From the NCBI RefSeq assembly GCF_000767465.1, contig NZ_CP009291.1, positions 2,001,501 to 2,065,500 on the forward strand: a DNA stretch of 64,000 nucleotides, written 5' to 3'. This document shows, one piece after another, positions 9,913 through 19,423 of this stretch. Each line of letters opens with the position of its first letter. Position 1 is the first letter of the stretch. The DNA is from Novosphingobium pentaromativorans US6-1 (GTDB lineage Bacteria; Pseudomonadota; Alphaproteobacteria; Sphingomonadales; Sphingomonadaceae). The translations under genes were made by a program, and so were the position numbers. Under the pieces are notes generated by a model that made no database searches, was not told the origin of the DNA, and saw only the letters and a list, made by a program, of their open reading frames with translations.

Positions 9913-11379
9913 TCACGCCATATTGATATACACGTTTTTGGTACGAACGAATTCGCGAATGCCGTGAATTCCGCCTACGCGGCCGACACCGCTCTGCTTG
10001 TTGCCTCCGAAAGGTGCCGCGACGGGCAGCCCGTAGGCGTTGTTCACAAGGATGCTGCCGGCATCGAGCGCTTCTGCAACGCGATGCACACGCTTCAGGT
10101 CATTGCTCTCGATATAGGCAGCGAGGCCGTAGGGCGTAGCGTTCGCCAGGCGCACGGCCTCTTCCTCGTCCCTGAAGCGCATGAAGCTGACGACCGGGCC
10201 GAACACCTCGTCTCGCACGACTTCGTGGCTGGCATCGACATCGGCAACCAGCGTCGGGCCGACGAAGAACCCGTCCGCCAGATCGCCGCCCAGCCGCTCG
10301 CCGCCGCTCACGATCCTGGCGCCATTGCTGCTGGCGCGGTCGACGAAACCGAGCACCCGGTCCATCTGCTGCTTGTGGATCAGCGGGCCCATCGCGGTAT
10401 CGGCATCGGCGGGATCGCCGACCTTGATATAGCTGGCGGCGTTCTGCACGTCGGCCACGAAACTGTCGAAGATCGAATCCTCGACCAGCACGCGGGTGCC
10501 GGCGATACAGGCCTGGCCCGACATCGGAATGCATCCCATCAGTGCGGCCTGGATGGCGGTCTGACGATCGGCATCGGCAAAGACGAGCCGGGCGGACTTG
10601 CCACCCAGTTCAAGTCCCACGGGAGTGAGATTGGGCTGCGCAGCGGACAGCACCTTCTGTGCGGTATGGCCGCCACCGGTGAAATGCAGTTTGTCGACGC
10701 CCGGATGGCTGCAAAGCGCGGTACCGCCTTCGCCGCCGCCGGGAACGACATTGATGACGCCTTCGGGAATGCCCGCTTCCAGAGCCAGTTCGCCCAGCCT
10801 GATACAGCTGTAGGGAGCAAACTCCGACGGCTTGATGATGCAGGTATTGCCCACCGCCATCGCGGGCGCGATCATCTGGCCGAACGAAATCGCCGGGCCG
10901 TTCCACGGCACGATGATGCCGATGACGCCGTAAGGCTCGTCGATCGTGTAATCGAAGGCTGGGGCCGGCCATGTCGTGATCATGTCGCCGCCGATCTTGT
11001 CGGCCCAACCCGCGTTGTATTCGAAAAGGTCCGCGATCCATTCGGGGAATACATCGGCCATCATGTGCGGAGAACCGTTCTCCGCCATCACGATCGCCTT
11101 GAGCTCTTCGCCATGGTCCCGAATGACCTGCGCGAAGCGGTTCATCAGCTTGCGCTTTTCATTCACCGGCATGGCGCGCCAGGCGGGATAGGCCTTGCGC
11201 GCAGCTGCCACGGCCTCGTCCATTTCCTTCTTGCCGCCAAGCGGCACGGCATAGGTCAACTGACCGTTGGCCGGATAGAGATGGTCGTAGCTTCCGATGG
11301 AGCTTTCGGTCGTCTTCTTTCCACCGATCACGAAGCCGGGCTTCGGAAGGGCCGAAATGTTTGCAGGTTTCATAGGCAT
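9913..11379 (-). CDS. NAD(P)-dependent aldehyde dehydrogenase
   Basis: A 488-residue aldehyde dehydrogenase oxidising an aldehyde to the acid. The catalytic residues are all in place: Asn160 in VPWNGP, Glu257 in LELGGKS and Cys291 in GQACIAGTR. The N-terminal Rossmann segment shows FTGGGHTA where many members have FTGS. It follows the EthD gene at a 158-bp distance and precedes the VOC gene, on the same strand as the flavin reductase. The substrate is unknown; an aldehyde from side-chain or ring breakdown fits the context. Confidence 0.93.
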   Translation of the reverse strand: MPMKPANISALPKPGFVIGGKKTTESSIGSYDHLYPANGQLTYAVPLGGKKEMDEAVAAARKAYPAWRAMPVNEKRKLMNRFAQVIRDHGEELKAIVMAENGSPHMMADVFPEWIADLFEYNAGWADKIGGDMITTWPAPAFDYTIDEPYGVIGIIVPWNGPAISFGQMIAPAMAVGNTCIIKPSEFAPYSCIRLGELALEAGIPEGVINVVPGGGEGGTALCSHPGVDKLHFTGGGHTAQKVLSAAQPNLTPVGLELGGKSARLVFADADRQTAIQAALMGCIPMSGQACIAGTRVLVEDSIFDSFVADVQNAASYIKVGDPADADTAMGPLIHKQQMDRVLGFVDRASSNGARIVSGGERLGGDLADGFFVGPTLVADVDASHEVVRDEVFGPVVSFMRFRDEEEAVRLANATPYGLAAYIESNDLKRVHRVAEALDAGSILVNNAYGLPVAAPFGGNKQSGVGRVGGIHGIREFVRTKNVYINMA

Positions 11380-11537
11380 CTTCGTTCCCGCTGCATCAGG
11401 CAGCCATGTTATTTTGCGTCATTGCGGATGATGGCTTCCCCGACACCGCGAGTAAACACGCCTCACATCCATTGGACCTAGCGTTCACCGTTCTGGATGC
11501 AGGGCGAATTGCGTTTTCGCCCCGAAGTGGAGGAAAT

Positions 11538-12326
11538 TCAGCTTCCCCCGCCATCATGGCTAGCGTTTCGATCCATCGTGCTTGGACGGTCCGACGTGCC
11601 GAGCGGCCTGCCCGGATTGATACAGGCGAACAGGCGTACACTGGCATCGCGGTCGGCGATGCCGTGTTGCCCGAGCGCGGCGACCAGTTGCGGATCGGCG
11701 GCGGCACGGGCCGCTGCATCAAAGCTGTCGAACCAGCATTCCGTTACCGCGGCGAAGCGATAGGCGGAAGCGGGATCCACCACACGGTTCCAGACGATGC
11801 GCGTCGCAGCCGGAGCCGCTTGCGCCATGTCCCGCGCCAGGGCCAGCGAACGGCCTGCGAAGTCGTCGCCTGCGTCCCGCGCGGGGGCGAGGAATGCCAG
11901 CAACACATGATCCCCCGGCTCGCCATCCACGATCGCGGTTTCCTCGACCGCCATCGTCCAGTCATCCACCGCGCCGGCGAACACGCGCTCTTCGTCCTTC
12001 TGCAATTCGTCCAGCGAATGGGGATGATAGCGCGCGGCGAGCAGGTCATCCCAGCTCTTCATTCCCAGGATCGTGGATCCATCGTATTCGTTCCGGAATG
12101 CCTCGGGCAAGTTTTCCAGCGGGCGCTTCACACATTGGCGCGAGCTGAGAAAATGCTTGCCCAGGCTTGTCGCGAAGCTGCCCGCAAGCTGTGCATGCGA
12201 ACGCCAGGCGGCCGGGAATTCATCGGCCGTCAGCGCCGGATTGCGGCGGGCGAGATAGATCAGCTTGTATTGCAAGCCGGGCGTGGGCACGAACTGGCGC
12301 GCCGTGGAGCCGGGTCTTCGCTGCAT
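11538..12326 (-). CDS. EthD domain-containing protein
   Basis: A 262-residue protein with an EthD-type dimeric alpha/beta barrel. The signature YLARRNPALTADEFPAAWRS followed by HAQLAGSF lies near the N-terminus, and the C-terminal half shows a weaker second ferredoxin-like unit. EthD proteins accompany degradation systems, including cytochrome P450 ethers, but their chemistry is mostly undefined. I chose the second ATG (12326) because AAGGG lies 9 bases upstream of it but abuts the first ATG at 12335. It follows the flavin reductase by 13 bp, so the two are one transcript. Confidence 0.8.
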   Translation of the reverse strand: MQRRPGSTARQFVPTPGLQYKLIYLARRNPALTADEFPAAWRSHAQLAGSFATSLGKHFLSSRQCVKRPLENLPEAFRNEYDGSTILGMKSWDDLLAARYHPHSLDELQKDEERVFAGAVDDWTMAVEETAIVDGEPGDHVLLAFLAPARDAGDDFAGRSLALARDMAQAAPAATRIVWNRVVDPASAYRFAAVTECWFDSFDAAARAAADPQLVAALGQHGIADRDASVRLFACINPGRPLGTSDRPSTMDRNASHDGGGS

Positions 12327-12339
12327 GGCGGTCATCCCT

Positions 12340-14370
12340 TCAGCACAGCGCGGTCTGAATCTTACCGTAGCGCGCGATGATCGCGCGCATGGCTTCGTAG
12401 CCGTCATGCACCGCATCGCCGATACGCCCGCCCTGGCGACTGTCGCCGATGATATGGGTGGGAATGCCCCTTGCGATCAAATCGTCGGCAATTTCCGATT
12501 GCCGATCGCGGCCCTGGGCCAGCAGCACGTAGTCCGCCTCCAGTTCGCTTTCAGCGCCGTCCCCATTGCGCACGACGGCAAGCCTGTCGCCGATCCTCAC
12601 CAGATGGTGCCCGGCCAGCACTGTGATACGATCGTGGCGCATCAGCCTGTCGACGAGGTTGGATCGATAGACCATCTCTGCCGAACGGGCGAGCTGGTCC
12701 GCGCGCGAGCGGGTGACGAGAGTGACCATCGCCCCGCGCGCTGCGGCAAATTCCGACGCCTCGCAGCCCGTCTCTCCTCCGCCGTAGACGACGACCCGAT
12801 CCCCTTCGCCAAGGGTAACGTCGCTGTCGCCCATCAGCAGGTCGTAGGCCTCGACCGCCATTGCGCTGTCCTCGCCCTCGATGCCGTGGCTGCGGCGGCG
12901 CGTGCCGGCGGCGATCACTACGAGATCGGGGCTCAGCGCGGCGACCTCGTCTGCCGTTACGGCATGGCCGACATGGGTGCACACGCCGCTTTTCGTCACC
13001 TGCCGATCGAGATAGTCGCGGTACCGCAGCAGCAGTTCCTTGCCCGGAGGCGCACCCGAGGCGATGATCCCGCCGCCCAGCGTCTCGCGCGCTTCATAGA
13101 GATGGGTCTCGAACCCCGCCTCGATCAGCATCAGCGCTGTGCTGATCCCGCCCGGGCCTGCGCCTACCACGATGGCTTTCTTCCCGATGCCCAGATCGGC
13201 GGGAATGGGGGCCTGCAGTTCACGGCCCGTGCGCGGGTTCTCGGCGCAGGTTACGCGGTGCAGGTTCTCCGCAGCGATGCAGAAATTGCAGGTCGTGCAG
13301 GGACGGATCAGTTCGGGGGTGCCCGCTTGCGCCTTGGCCGGCCAGTAGGGATCGGTCAGCGAGGGCCTGCCCAGTGCGACAAGGTCGCAGTCGCCATCGG
13401 CAATCGCATTTTCCGCGGTTTCGGGCAGGCGGATCTGGCCCACGCCGATCACCGGCACTCCGGTCGCTTCCCGCAGGCGCCGGGCATAAGGAAGTCGCCA
13501 GCCCTCCGGCGCCGACATCGGCTCCATCACCTTGTCGAACGACTGCGGCCCGCGACCGGTGCTCGCGTGGATGATGTCGATGCCCGCGTCGACGAGGTGG
13601 CGGCAAATCTGCGCCGTATCGTCGATGTCGAGGCCGCCCTCGACGAACTCGTCTGCTGAAATGCGATAGCAGAACGGCAAGTCGCCGATCGCTTCGCGCA
13701 CCGATTTTATGACGGCGATGGGGAAGGCCATGCGTCGCTCGGCGTCGCCACCCCACGCATCGTCGCGCTGGTTTGAGAGCGGGGACATGAACTGCGAAAG
13801 CAGATAGCCGTGTGCGCCATGCAGCTCGATACCGTCGTAACCGGCGCGCGCCGCACGTCCGGCAGCCGCGCCGAAGGCATCGACAAGGCGCCTGACCAAC
13901 GCATCGTCCATTTCCTCGACGACGAGCTTCGTCGGATCCTTGCGCGACCATACCCGGCTGGGACCGCGCACGATGCCGTCCTTGAGGAATTTGGCCGGTG
14001 AGAAACGGCCGCCATGCTGCAATTGGAGGAAAGCCTTGGCCCCGCTTTCATGCAAGGCATCGACCAGCCGGTAATGTCCGTCGAGGTTGCGGTCCGATTC
14101 GAGAGAAAGCTGATGCAGTTCGGTCCGCCCCGTATCGGGGTCGACGCTAGTGAATTCCACCACGATCAGGCCGAAGCCGCCACGCGCCCGCTCCTGATAG
14201 AACGCGATCTGATCGGGAGTCACCCGCCCGTCGATACCGCCGAGAGAAGTGGACATCGGCGCCATGACGACCCGATTCTTCAGCTTCAGCGAGCCGAGCT
14301 GGATCGGCGAAAACAGGTTGGTGTACGCTTTCTTCAAGACATCCTCATTTGCATCTGGCGGCAAATTCAT
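12340..14370 (-). CDS. old yellow enzyme-type FAD/FMN/Fe-S oxidoreductase (2,4-dienoyl-CoA reductase-like)
   Basis: A 676-residue multidomain flavoprotein like FadH and bacterial BaiCD. An N-terminal FMN TIM barrel (1-350) carries the substrate-binding HGAHGYL (184-190). It is followed by a cysteine cluster (Cys358, 361, 364, 375) for a 4Fe-4S centre and a C-terminal FAD/NAD(P) domain with GAGPGG (403-408). The reaction is probably NAD(P)H reduction of an enoyl or dienone double bond, as in dienoyl-CoA or 3-oxo-4-ene reduction. The cysteine spacing C-x2-C-x2-C-x10-C is one residue tighter than in E. coli FadH. It heads a four-gene leftward operon. Confidence 0.9.
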   Translation of the reverse strand: MNLPPDANEDVLKKAYTNLFSPIQLGSLKLKNRVVMAPMSTSLGGIDGRVTPDQIAFYQERARGGFGLIVVEFTSVDPDTGRTELHQLSLESDRNLDGHYRLVDALHESGAKAFLQLQHGGRFSPAKFLKDGIVRGPSRVWSRKDPTKLVVEEMDDALVRRLVDAFGAAAGRAARAGYDGIELHGAHGYLLSQFMSPLSNQRDDAWGGDAERRMAFPIAVIKSVREAIGDLPFCYRISADEFVEGGLDIDDTAQICRHLVDAGIDIIHASTGRGPQSFDKVMEPMSAPEGWRLPYARRLREATGVPVIGVGQIRLPETAENAIADGDCDLVALGRPSLTDPYWPAKAQAGTPELIRPCTTCNFCIAAENLHRVTCAENPRTGRELQAPIPADLGIGKKAIVVGAGPGGISTALMLIEAGFETHLYEARETLGGGIIASGAPPGKELLLRYRDYLDRQVTKSGVCTHVGHAVTADEVAALSPDLVVIAAGTRRRSHGIEGEDSAMAVEAYDLLMGDSDVTLGEGDRVVVYGGGETGCEASEFAAARGAMVTLVTRSRADQLARSAEMVYRSNLVDRLMRHDRITVLAGHHLVRIGDRLAVVRNGDGAESELEADYVLLAQGRDRQSEIADDLIARGIPTHIIGDSRQGGRIGDAVHDGYEAMRAIIARYGKIQTALC

Positions 14371-14473
14371 GGCCGACAGGAGGGGACACTACAGCCGCGA
14401 AGCGATTTGCGCGATGGCCTCGCAGTCCGCTAAGCTGGTCCCAACCATCCTGCCGGTTGCTCACAAAGACACA

Positions 14474-14487
14474 TTCAGGTAACTTAA
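14474..14487. promoter_or_regulatory. putative regulon box B2 (TTCAGGTAACTTAA)
   Basis: Eleven of 14 positions agree with TTGAGRTAYCTCAA. It lies about 100 bp upstream of the reductase start at 14370, in AT-rich promoter-like DNA. Confidence 0.55.
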
Positions 14488-14549
14488 TCAATAGGCGTTA
14501 TGCGAAGTCACCGCACGAAGTCTGGAAACTTCATTGCATTACAATCATT

Positions 14550-14563
14550 TTGAGGTATCGGAA
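14550..14563. promoter_or_regulatory. putative regulon box B (TTGAGGTATCGGAA)
   Basis: Twelve of 14 positions agree with the box consensus. It lies about 140 bp upstream of the thiolase start and 76 bp from box B2. Confidence 0.6.
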
Positions 14564-14700
14564 AAGATCACTCGGCGACACGCTCGACAGATAGACCTCG
14601 AGTAGGGACGAAGCGCTGCACGACAGCGTTGGCGCCCGGCCCGCGGGCAATCGGACATATTGTGAAGCCGCGCGTCACCAAGGAAGAGGAAATAACGGGT

Positions 14701-15903
14701 ATGCGTGAAGCAGCCATCGTCTCGACTGCGCGAACTGCCGTCGGCAAGGCTTACCGGGGTGCCTTCAACGATACGGAGGCTCCGGTGCTCTCGTCCCATG
14801 TTGTCGATGCCGCCATCGACCGCGCCGGCATCGATCCGGCCCGCGTGGACGACGTCTACCTGGGCGTCGCCAACCAATGGGGAACCCACAGCTACAACCT
14901 GGCGCGGCTTACCGTCCAGGGCTCGATCCTGCCGGACACGACTTGCGGCATCACCATGGACCGCAAGTGCTCATCGAGTCTGAACGCCATTGCGCTGGCG
15001 GCGCGGGGCATCATCTGCAACGAGATCGACTGCGCCGTTGCGGGCGGAGCCGAGAGCATCTCGCTCACGGTGAACGCGCATGCGCCGCAATACCGCAACC
15101 GTTCCGAATTCGTGAAGGCGGCCGACCCGACGGCCTACATGGCCATGATCGAGACGGCCGAGGTGGTGGCCGAACGCTATGGCGTCAGCCGGGAACAGCA
15201 GGACCGGTTCGCCGCGCTCAGTCAGCTGCGCGCGGCGGAGGCGCAGGAAGCGGGCCGCTTCGACGAGGAGATCGTACCGATCACGGTGTCCAAGGCTCTT
15301 TACGACAAGCAGGGCGAGCGCACCGGAGAAGAGACCGTCACGCTCGAACGGGACGAGGGCATCCGGCCCGGAACGACCTATGAGGCGCTGGCGGGCCTGA
15401 AGCCGGTATTCAGCAACGGCCTCCAGATTGCCGAGGGGCGCAATGTCACGGCGGGCAATTCCAGCCAGCTTTCCGACGGGGCTTCGGCGCAGGTGCTCAT
15501 GGATCTGGCCACCGCGCAGCGCGAGGGCTTGCCGGTTCTCGGCATCTATCGCGGATTTCAGGTAGCGGGCTGCGGCGCGGACGAAATGGGCATTGGCCCC
15601 ATCTTCGCCATCCCCAAACTGCTCGATCGGGCAGGCCTGAAGATATCCGATATCGGATTGTTCGAAATCAACGAGGCGTTCGCCAGCCAGGCGGTCTATT
15701 GCCAGCAGAAGCTTGGCATCGATCCGGAAAGGCTGAACGTGAACGGCGGAGCCATTGCCATCGGGCACCCCTTCGGCATGACCGGCAGCCGCCTGACGGG
15801 CCATGCCCTGATCGAAGGCAAGCGCCGCGGCGCGCGATATGTTGTCGTGTCGATGTGCGTTGCCGGCGGCATGGGAGCGGCGGGATTGTTCGAAGTCGCC
15901 TGA
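14701..15903 (+). CDS. acetyl-CoA acyltransferase (thiolase)
   Basis: A 400-residue type II thiolase cleaving a 3-oxoacyl-CoA with CoA. The catalytic residues are intact: Cys90 in [12 protein letters not shown], His356 in [10 protein letters not shown] and Cys386 in [10 protein letters not shown], with NEAF in between. This contrasts with the cysteine-free thiolase-fold protein at 5819-6982. The start at 14701 agrees with family N-termini ([16 protein letters not shown]). It is transcribed alone from an intergenic region carrying two regulon boxes and converges on the AraC-type regulator gene. Confidence 0.94.
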   Translation: MREAAIVSTARTAVGKAYRGAFNDTEAPVLSSHVVDAAIDRAGIDPARVDDVYLGVANQWGTHSYNLARLTVQGSILPDTTCGITMDRKCSSSLNAIALAARGIICNEIDCAVAGGAESISLTVNAHAPQYRNRSEFVKAADPTAYMAMIETAEVVAERYGVSREQQDRFAALSQLRAAEAQEAGRFDEEIVPITVSKALYDKQGERTGEETVTLERDEGIRPGTTYEALAGLKPVFSNGLQIAEGRNVTAGNSSQLSDGASAQVLMDLATAQREGLPVLGIYRGFQVAGCGADEMGIGPIFAIPKLLDRAGLKISDIGLFEINEAFASQAVYCQQKLGIDPERLNVNGGAIAIGHPFGMTGSRLTGHALIEGKRRGARYVVVSMCVAGGMGAAGLFEVA

Positions 15904-15960
15904 CCGCACTGCCGAGATCCGAGGCGGTGGAGGCCGGCCAGCGGTTCTGGCCCGGGCGGC

Positions 15961-16929
15961 TCAGTCCTGCCCCGACTGCTCCCGGAAATCGGTGGGCGAT
16001 TGTCCGAAATGGCGGCGGAACGTGCGTATGAAGGCCGTACTCGAGCTATAGCCGGTCGAGGCCGAGATGGCCTTGATCGGCTCGCGCGAGCGCCGCAGCA
16101 GGCGGGCGGCCATGTCCATGCGCGCGGCGCTGACCACCTCCATCGGGGTGCGGCCCGTTTCCTGCCGGAATTTCTCCGCAAATCCCGATCGCGACATCCC
16201 CGCGTGCCGCGCGAGACTGGCGACCGACCACGCACGGCCCGGTTCCATGCGAATGGATTGCACCACGCGGGCGATGGCCACGCTCGATCGCGGGTTCGCG
16301 CTGACCAGTTCGGGTTCCTGCAGCAATTGTTCGCGCAGGCGCCGCGTGACCAGCAGGTGCGCGAAGCGGGCAAGGCAAATCGTGCCGCCCGGCGCATCAG
16401 CCATTTCGCGCAAGGATCGAACCGCCTCTTCCGCAGAAGGCGAGTTGAGCCTGTATCCCGGACTACCCACGATCAGTTTGGGCAGCAAGGCACGCGGAGG
16501 AAGGAGATCCTCCGGCCAGGTCAGACCGATCTGCCCGCTCAGCACCGTGGCCGCGGGACGGCCGGTGCGCGAGGTGCCGAACATCAGGTGGACCGGGCTG
16601 TCTTCCCCTTCGAAGGCGGACAGGGCCTCGTCTTCCTGCGCCCCGACATGGCCCAGCCGGGAGAGCTTTGCGCCGGATCCCGTTCGGACCACATGACCGG
16701 CCCCATTGGGCAGAATGAAGGACTGACCGGCCGCAAACACCTGCGGCTCGTCATGCGTGCAGGAAACCTCCAGCACACCGTCCAGCACGAAATGCACGGC
16801 GATCAGATTGGGATCGTTGTCCAGCGAGAAACCCCATCCCGGCCCCAGATCGATCGTCGCCCATTTGGCGCTGACCAGATGGAGCGCGCTCAAGGCCTTG
16901 CTCAGATTTATGCTTTGCGCCCGATCCAT
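15961..16929 (-). CDS. AraC-family transcriptional regulator with cupin-type sensor domain
   Basis: A 322-residue regulator. Residues about 20-190 form a cupin_6-like ligand domain, and two helix-turn-helix units occupy the C-terminal 100 residues. The second helix unit ends in the family motif GYSSSTAFIRTFRRHFGQSP with the expected P-x-x-FR tail. The start at 16929 has AAGGA about 10 bases upstream. It is divergent from the SnoaL-like gene at 17170 across 240 bp without a copy of the 14-bp box, so it may control that gene independently of the main regulon. The ligand is unknown. Confidence 0.88.
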   Translation of the reverse strand: MDRAQSINLSKALSALHLVSAKWATIDLGPGWGFSLDNDPNLIAVHFVLDGVLEVSCTHDEPQVFAAGQSFILPNGAGHVVRTGSGAKLSRLGHVGAQEDEALSAFEGEDSPVHLMFGTSRTGRPAATVLSGQIGLTWPEDLLPPRALLPKLIVGSPGYRLNSPSAEEAVRSLREMADAPGGTICLARFAHLLVTRRLREQLLQEPELVSANPRSSVAIARVVQSIRMEPGRAWSVASLARHAGMSRSGFAEKFRQETGRTPMEVVSAARMDMAARLLRRSREPIKAISASTGYSSSTAFIRTFRRHFGQSPTDFREQSGQD

Positions 16930-17169
16930 CCGCTTCCATTCCTTTCCGGCACCCTTTCCGACGCGACCAGCCCCGGGGAGCATTAGCTAAGGTCTTTCGG
17001 ACGCGGCGGCAATGGGGCGTCCGGTTCTGCCCGCGCCCCGGGCAATCCTGCGGCAGGTTCACGATTTTGGACGGAATGCCAGCACTCTTGCCCCTCGCGC
17101 TATCGACAATCGTGGCGGGCCCGATACGTTCGCAACCCAGCGGCATTCAACCACCTGAGAGGATTATTG

Positions 17170-17709
17170 ATGAGTGAGAAAACGCTTGAACAGCGCGTCA
17201 AGGAACTGGAAGACGTCCGTGAGATCAAGGATACCTTCTTCAAGTTCCATTACGCCTGCACCGGCGGCTTCGTCGGCAAGCAGGCCGGGCGCATGGAAGC
17301 CCTGGACTATCTGACCGACGATGCCACCATCGAGGTGCTGGGCCTGCACGAACCCGGCAAGGGCCCGCGCGGCCGCCAGGAAGTAAAGGAATACTGGGAC
17401 TTCTATTACGGCGACGCGGGCCCCCTGCCCTTCGTGTTCCAGACGAGCGTGAACGAGAAGGTCGACCTCGATGGCGACACGGCCGTAGGTTATTCCAACA
17501 TGCTCATGCTCGTAGGTTTCCGTGAGGACAAACCGATGTTGGGCCTCTCGCAGCGCGTGAACGACTATGTCCGCACCGACGACGGCTGGAAGATCAAGAA
17601 GACCACCATGGTGGGCGGCTTCACCGTCCGCACGGACGATCTCGAAGGTGCGCTGAACGAGCTTCCGCCCGCCGAGGACCGCACGCCCTGGACCTACAAG
17701 GGCGATTGA
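17170..17709 (+). CDS. SnoaL-like (NTF2-fold) nuclear transport factor 2 family protein
   Basis: A 179-residue NTF2-like protein. SnoaL-type members are cyclases, isomerases (such as ketosteroid isomerase), hydratases or small-subunit-like proteins with a conical pocket. The opening coiled helix EQRVKELEDVREIKDTFFKFHYACTG is typical of the subfamily near Rieske or SDR genes in sphingomonads. No catalytic Asp/Tyr pair can be assigned safely. ATG at 17170 is used, with GAGAGG upstream; an in-frame TTG lies one codon before. It is followed by a hairpin terminator. Confidence 0.8.
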   Translation: MSEKTLEQRVKELEDVREIKDTFFKFHYACTGGFVGKQAGRMEALDYLTDDATIEVLGLHEPGKGPRGRQEVKEYWDFYYGDAGPLPFVFQTSVNEKVDLDGDTAVGYSNMLMLVGFREDKPMLGLSQRVNDYVRTDDGWKIKKTTMVGGFTVRTDDLEGALNELPPAEDRTPWTYKGD

Positions 17710-17728
17710 TCGAAAACGCCTGGCAATC

Positions 17729-17751
17729 CCGGCCTCCGGATAGGAGGCCGG
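17729..17751 (+). terminator. hairpin, probable terminator
   Basis: CCGGCCTCC (17729-17737), loop GGATA, and GGAGGCCGG (17743-17751) form a perfect 9-bp GC stem 20 bp after the SnoaL stop and before the convergent ligase gene. The T-tract that follows is short. Confidence 0.6.
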
Positions 17752-17828
17752 CGACTATTTGCCCGTCTTCGCCGGAAGCTCCTGGCGTGGACGGGCTTTT
17801 GGTATCTGCTCTCGCCGGCCGCGGCCGA

Positions 17829-19394
17829 TCAGCGCGCGATCTCGGGCAACAGGAACTTCTGCACTTTCCCGGTGGCGTTGCGAGGCAGATCATCGACGAA
17901 TGCGATCGCCCGCGGCACCTTGAAATTGGCCATCTGCTCGCGCGCCCAGCTTGTGATGTCGGCTTTGTCCGGGCTTGTTCCCGCAACGGGCACGATCCAG
18001 GCCGCGCAGACTTCGCCCATGCGTTCGTCGGGTATGCCCTTCACCGCTACCGCACCGATCTGCGGATGATCGAGCAACATGGCTTCGATTTCCGCCGGAT
18101 AACAGTTGAAGCCGCCGGTGATGAACATGTCCTTGGAACGATCGGTGATGGTCAGGTAGCCATTCGCATCGATTACGCCGATATCGCCGGTGTCGAGCCA
18201 GCCCTCCCGGTCTATGGCTTCCGCCGTCGCTTCGGGATCGTCGAGATACCCTTGCATCACGTTGTAGCCGCGCACGAGAACCCGGCCCGGCTCGCCGGGG
18301 CCGACGGTTGCGCCGGACGCGTCGAGCAGCCTGAGTTCGACCCCCTCAATCGCCTTGCCGCAACTTCTGACCACGATCTCGGGGGGATCGCTGGGTGCGG
18401 TCATCGTTACCGTTCCGCAGGCTTCGGTCAGCCCATAACCCGTGAGCACCGTCGGAATACCGAGCTTCTCACGCATGTCGGCGATCATCTGCGGCGGAAC
18501 CGAGGCGGCGCCGGTGATGGAAACGCGGAGCGATGCAATCGTCTTCCGGTCGAAGGCGGGATCGGCCAGCAGCGTCTGGAACAGGGTTGGCGGGCCGGGC
18601 AGGAAAGTCACCGCCTCCCGCTCGACGAGATCGGTCAGGTCACCCACATCAAGCTGCGCCATCGGAAGGGTCGTCGCACCGATGGCAAGGTTCACCACCC
18701 AGCCGGCCTTGTAGCCGGAGCAGTGGAAGAACGGCCACAGGATCAGGAATCTATCGCCATGCGTGATGGTCGTGGCATTGGCCCATAGCCGCGCGGTGCG
18801 CACGGTCTGTTCGTGACTTGCCATCACGCCTTTGGGGGCGCCGGTCGTGCCGCTGGTGAACATGATATCGCACAAGCCGCTACCGGGAAGATCGGCCAAC
18901 CGACGGTCCGCTTCGGCCTCGTGTCCTTTGCCCGCGGCCAGGAACGCTGCCCAGTCCTCGCCGCCGAGTTCGATCACCCTGCGCAGCCCCGGGGTTTCGA
19001 TCTGGCGCAGGGTATCGGCATAGCGATAACCGAGGAATTCGGGCGAACCGACCGCGAACGCGGCGCCGCTGCGCGCGACGATGTCCGCCGCCTCGCCCTG
19101 CCTGTAGCGCGTGTTCAGGGGCACCAGCACGCCGCCAGCCGCCTGCAGCCCGAGGCACGCGGCGATCCAGTCCGCCGAGTTTTCAGCCCAGAGTGCAACC
19201 CGTTCGCCTTCGCGCAAGCCCGCGGCGACGAAAGCCGCCGCAACCTCGCGCATCAGCTTTGCCAATTCGGCAAAGCTGATGCGCACCGGGCCATCGACGA
19301 TAGCCTCGTCATCGGGCCACCGCCGGGCTGCCGCCAGGGCAAGGCCCGGTATCGTCATCGGCTCAATCCCCTGGGCCAGGTTGTCCTGTGTCAC
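17829..19394 (-). CDS. FadD3-like acyl-CoA ligase
   Basis: A 521-residue ANL-superfamily ligase making an acyl-CoA from a carboxylate and ATP. Core motifs are complete: TSGTTGAPKGV, YGLTEACG, TGDIGVID, DRSKDMFITGGFNCYPAEIE and PRNATGKVQK with the catalytic lysine. Overall it resembles FadD3, the ligase for the bicyclic HIP propionate in steroid catabolism, which also has LNTRY and WPFFHCSGYKAG-type segments. I chose GTG at 19394 because AGAGGG lies 8 bases upstream; ATG at 19358 is the alternative. It is the last gene of an operon with a CoA-transferase and a second ligase. Confidence 0.87.
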   Translation of the reverse strand: MTQDNLAQGIEPMTIPGLALAAARRWPDDEAIVDGPVRISFAELAKLMREVAAAFVAAGLREGERVALWAENSADWIAACLGLQAAGGVLVPLNTRYRQGEAADIVARSGAAFAVGSPEFLGYRYADTLRQIETPGLRRVIELGGEDWAAFLAAGKGHEAEADRRLADLPGSGLCDIMFTSGTTGAPKGVMASHEQTVRTARLWANATTITHGDRFLILWPFFHCSGYKAGWVVNLAIGATTLPMAQLDVGDLTDLVEREAVTFLPGPPTLFQTLLADPAFDRKTIASLRVSITGAASVPPQMIADMREKLGIPTVLTGYGLTEACGTVTMTAPSDPPEIVVRSCGKAIEGVELRLLDASGATVGPGEPGRVLVRGYNVMQGYLDDPEATAEAIDREGWLDTGDIGVIDANGYLTITDRSKDMFITGGFNCYPAEIEAMLLDHPQIGAVAVKGIPDERMGEVCAAWIVPVAGTSPDKADITSWAREQMANFKVPRAIAFVDDLPRNATGKVQKFLLPEIAR

Positions 19395-19423
19395 CGCTCG
19401 AACCCTCTTTCCCACACGTTGTA

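Larger units (their letters stand above)
14371..14700. other. 330-bp divergent intergenic region with two regulon boxes
   Basis: No convincing gene lies here. It separates the leftward reductase operon from the rightward thiolase. It is locally AT-richer (about 14460-14560) than the surroundings and holds two copies of the recurring 14-bp box, one near each promoter side. Confidence 0.7.

Noticed and set aside
16984..17169. Search for a regulon box between the AraC and SnoaL-like genes
   Set aside because: No sequence with the invariant central TA and flanking half-sites was found, so this pair was left out of the proposed regulon.
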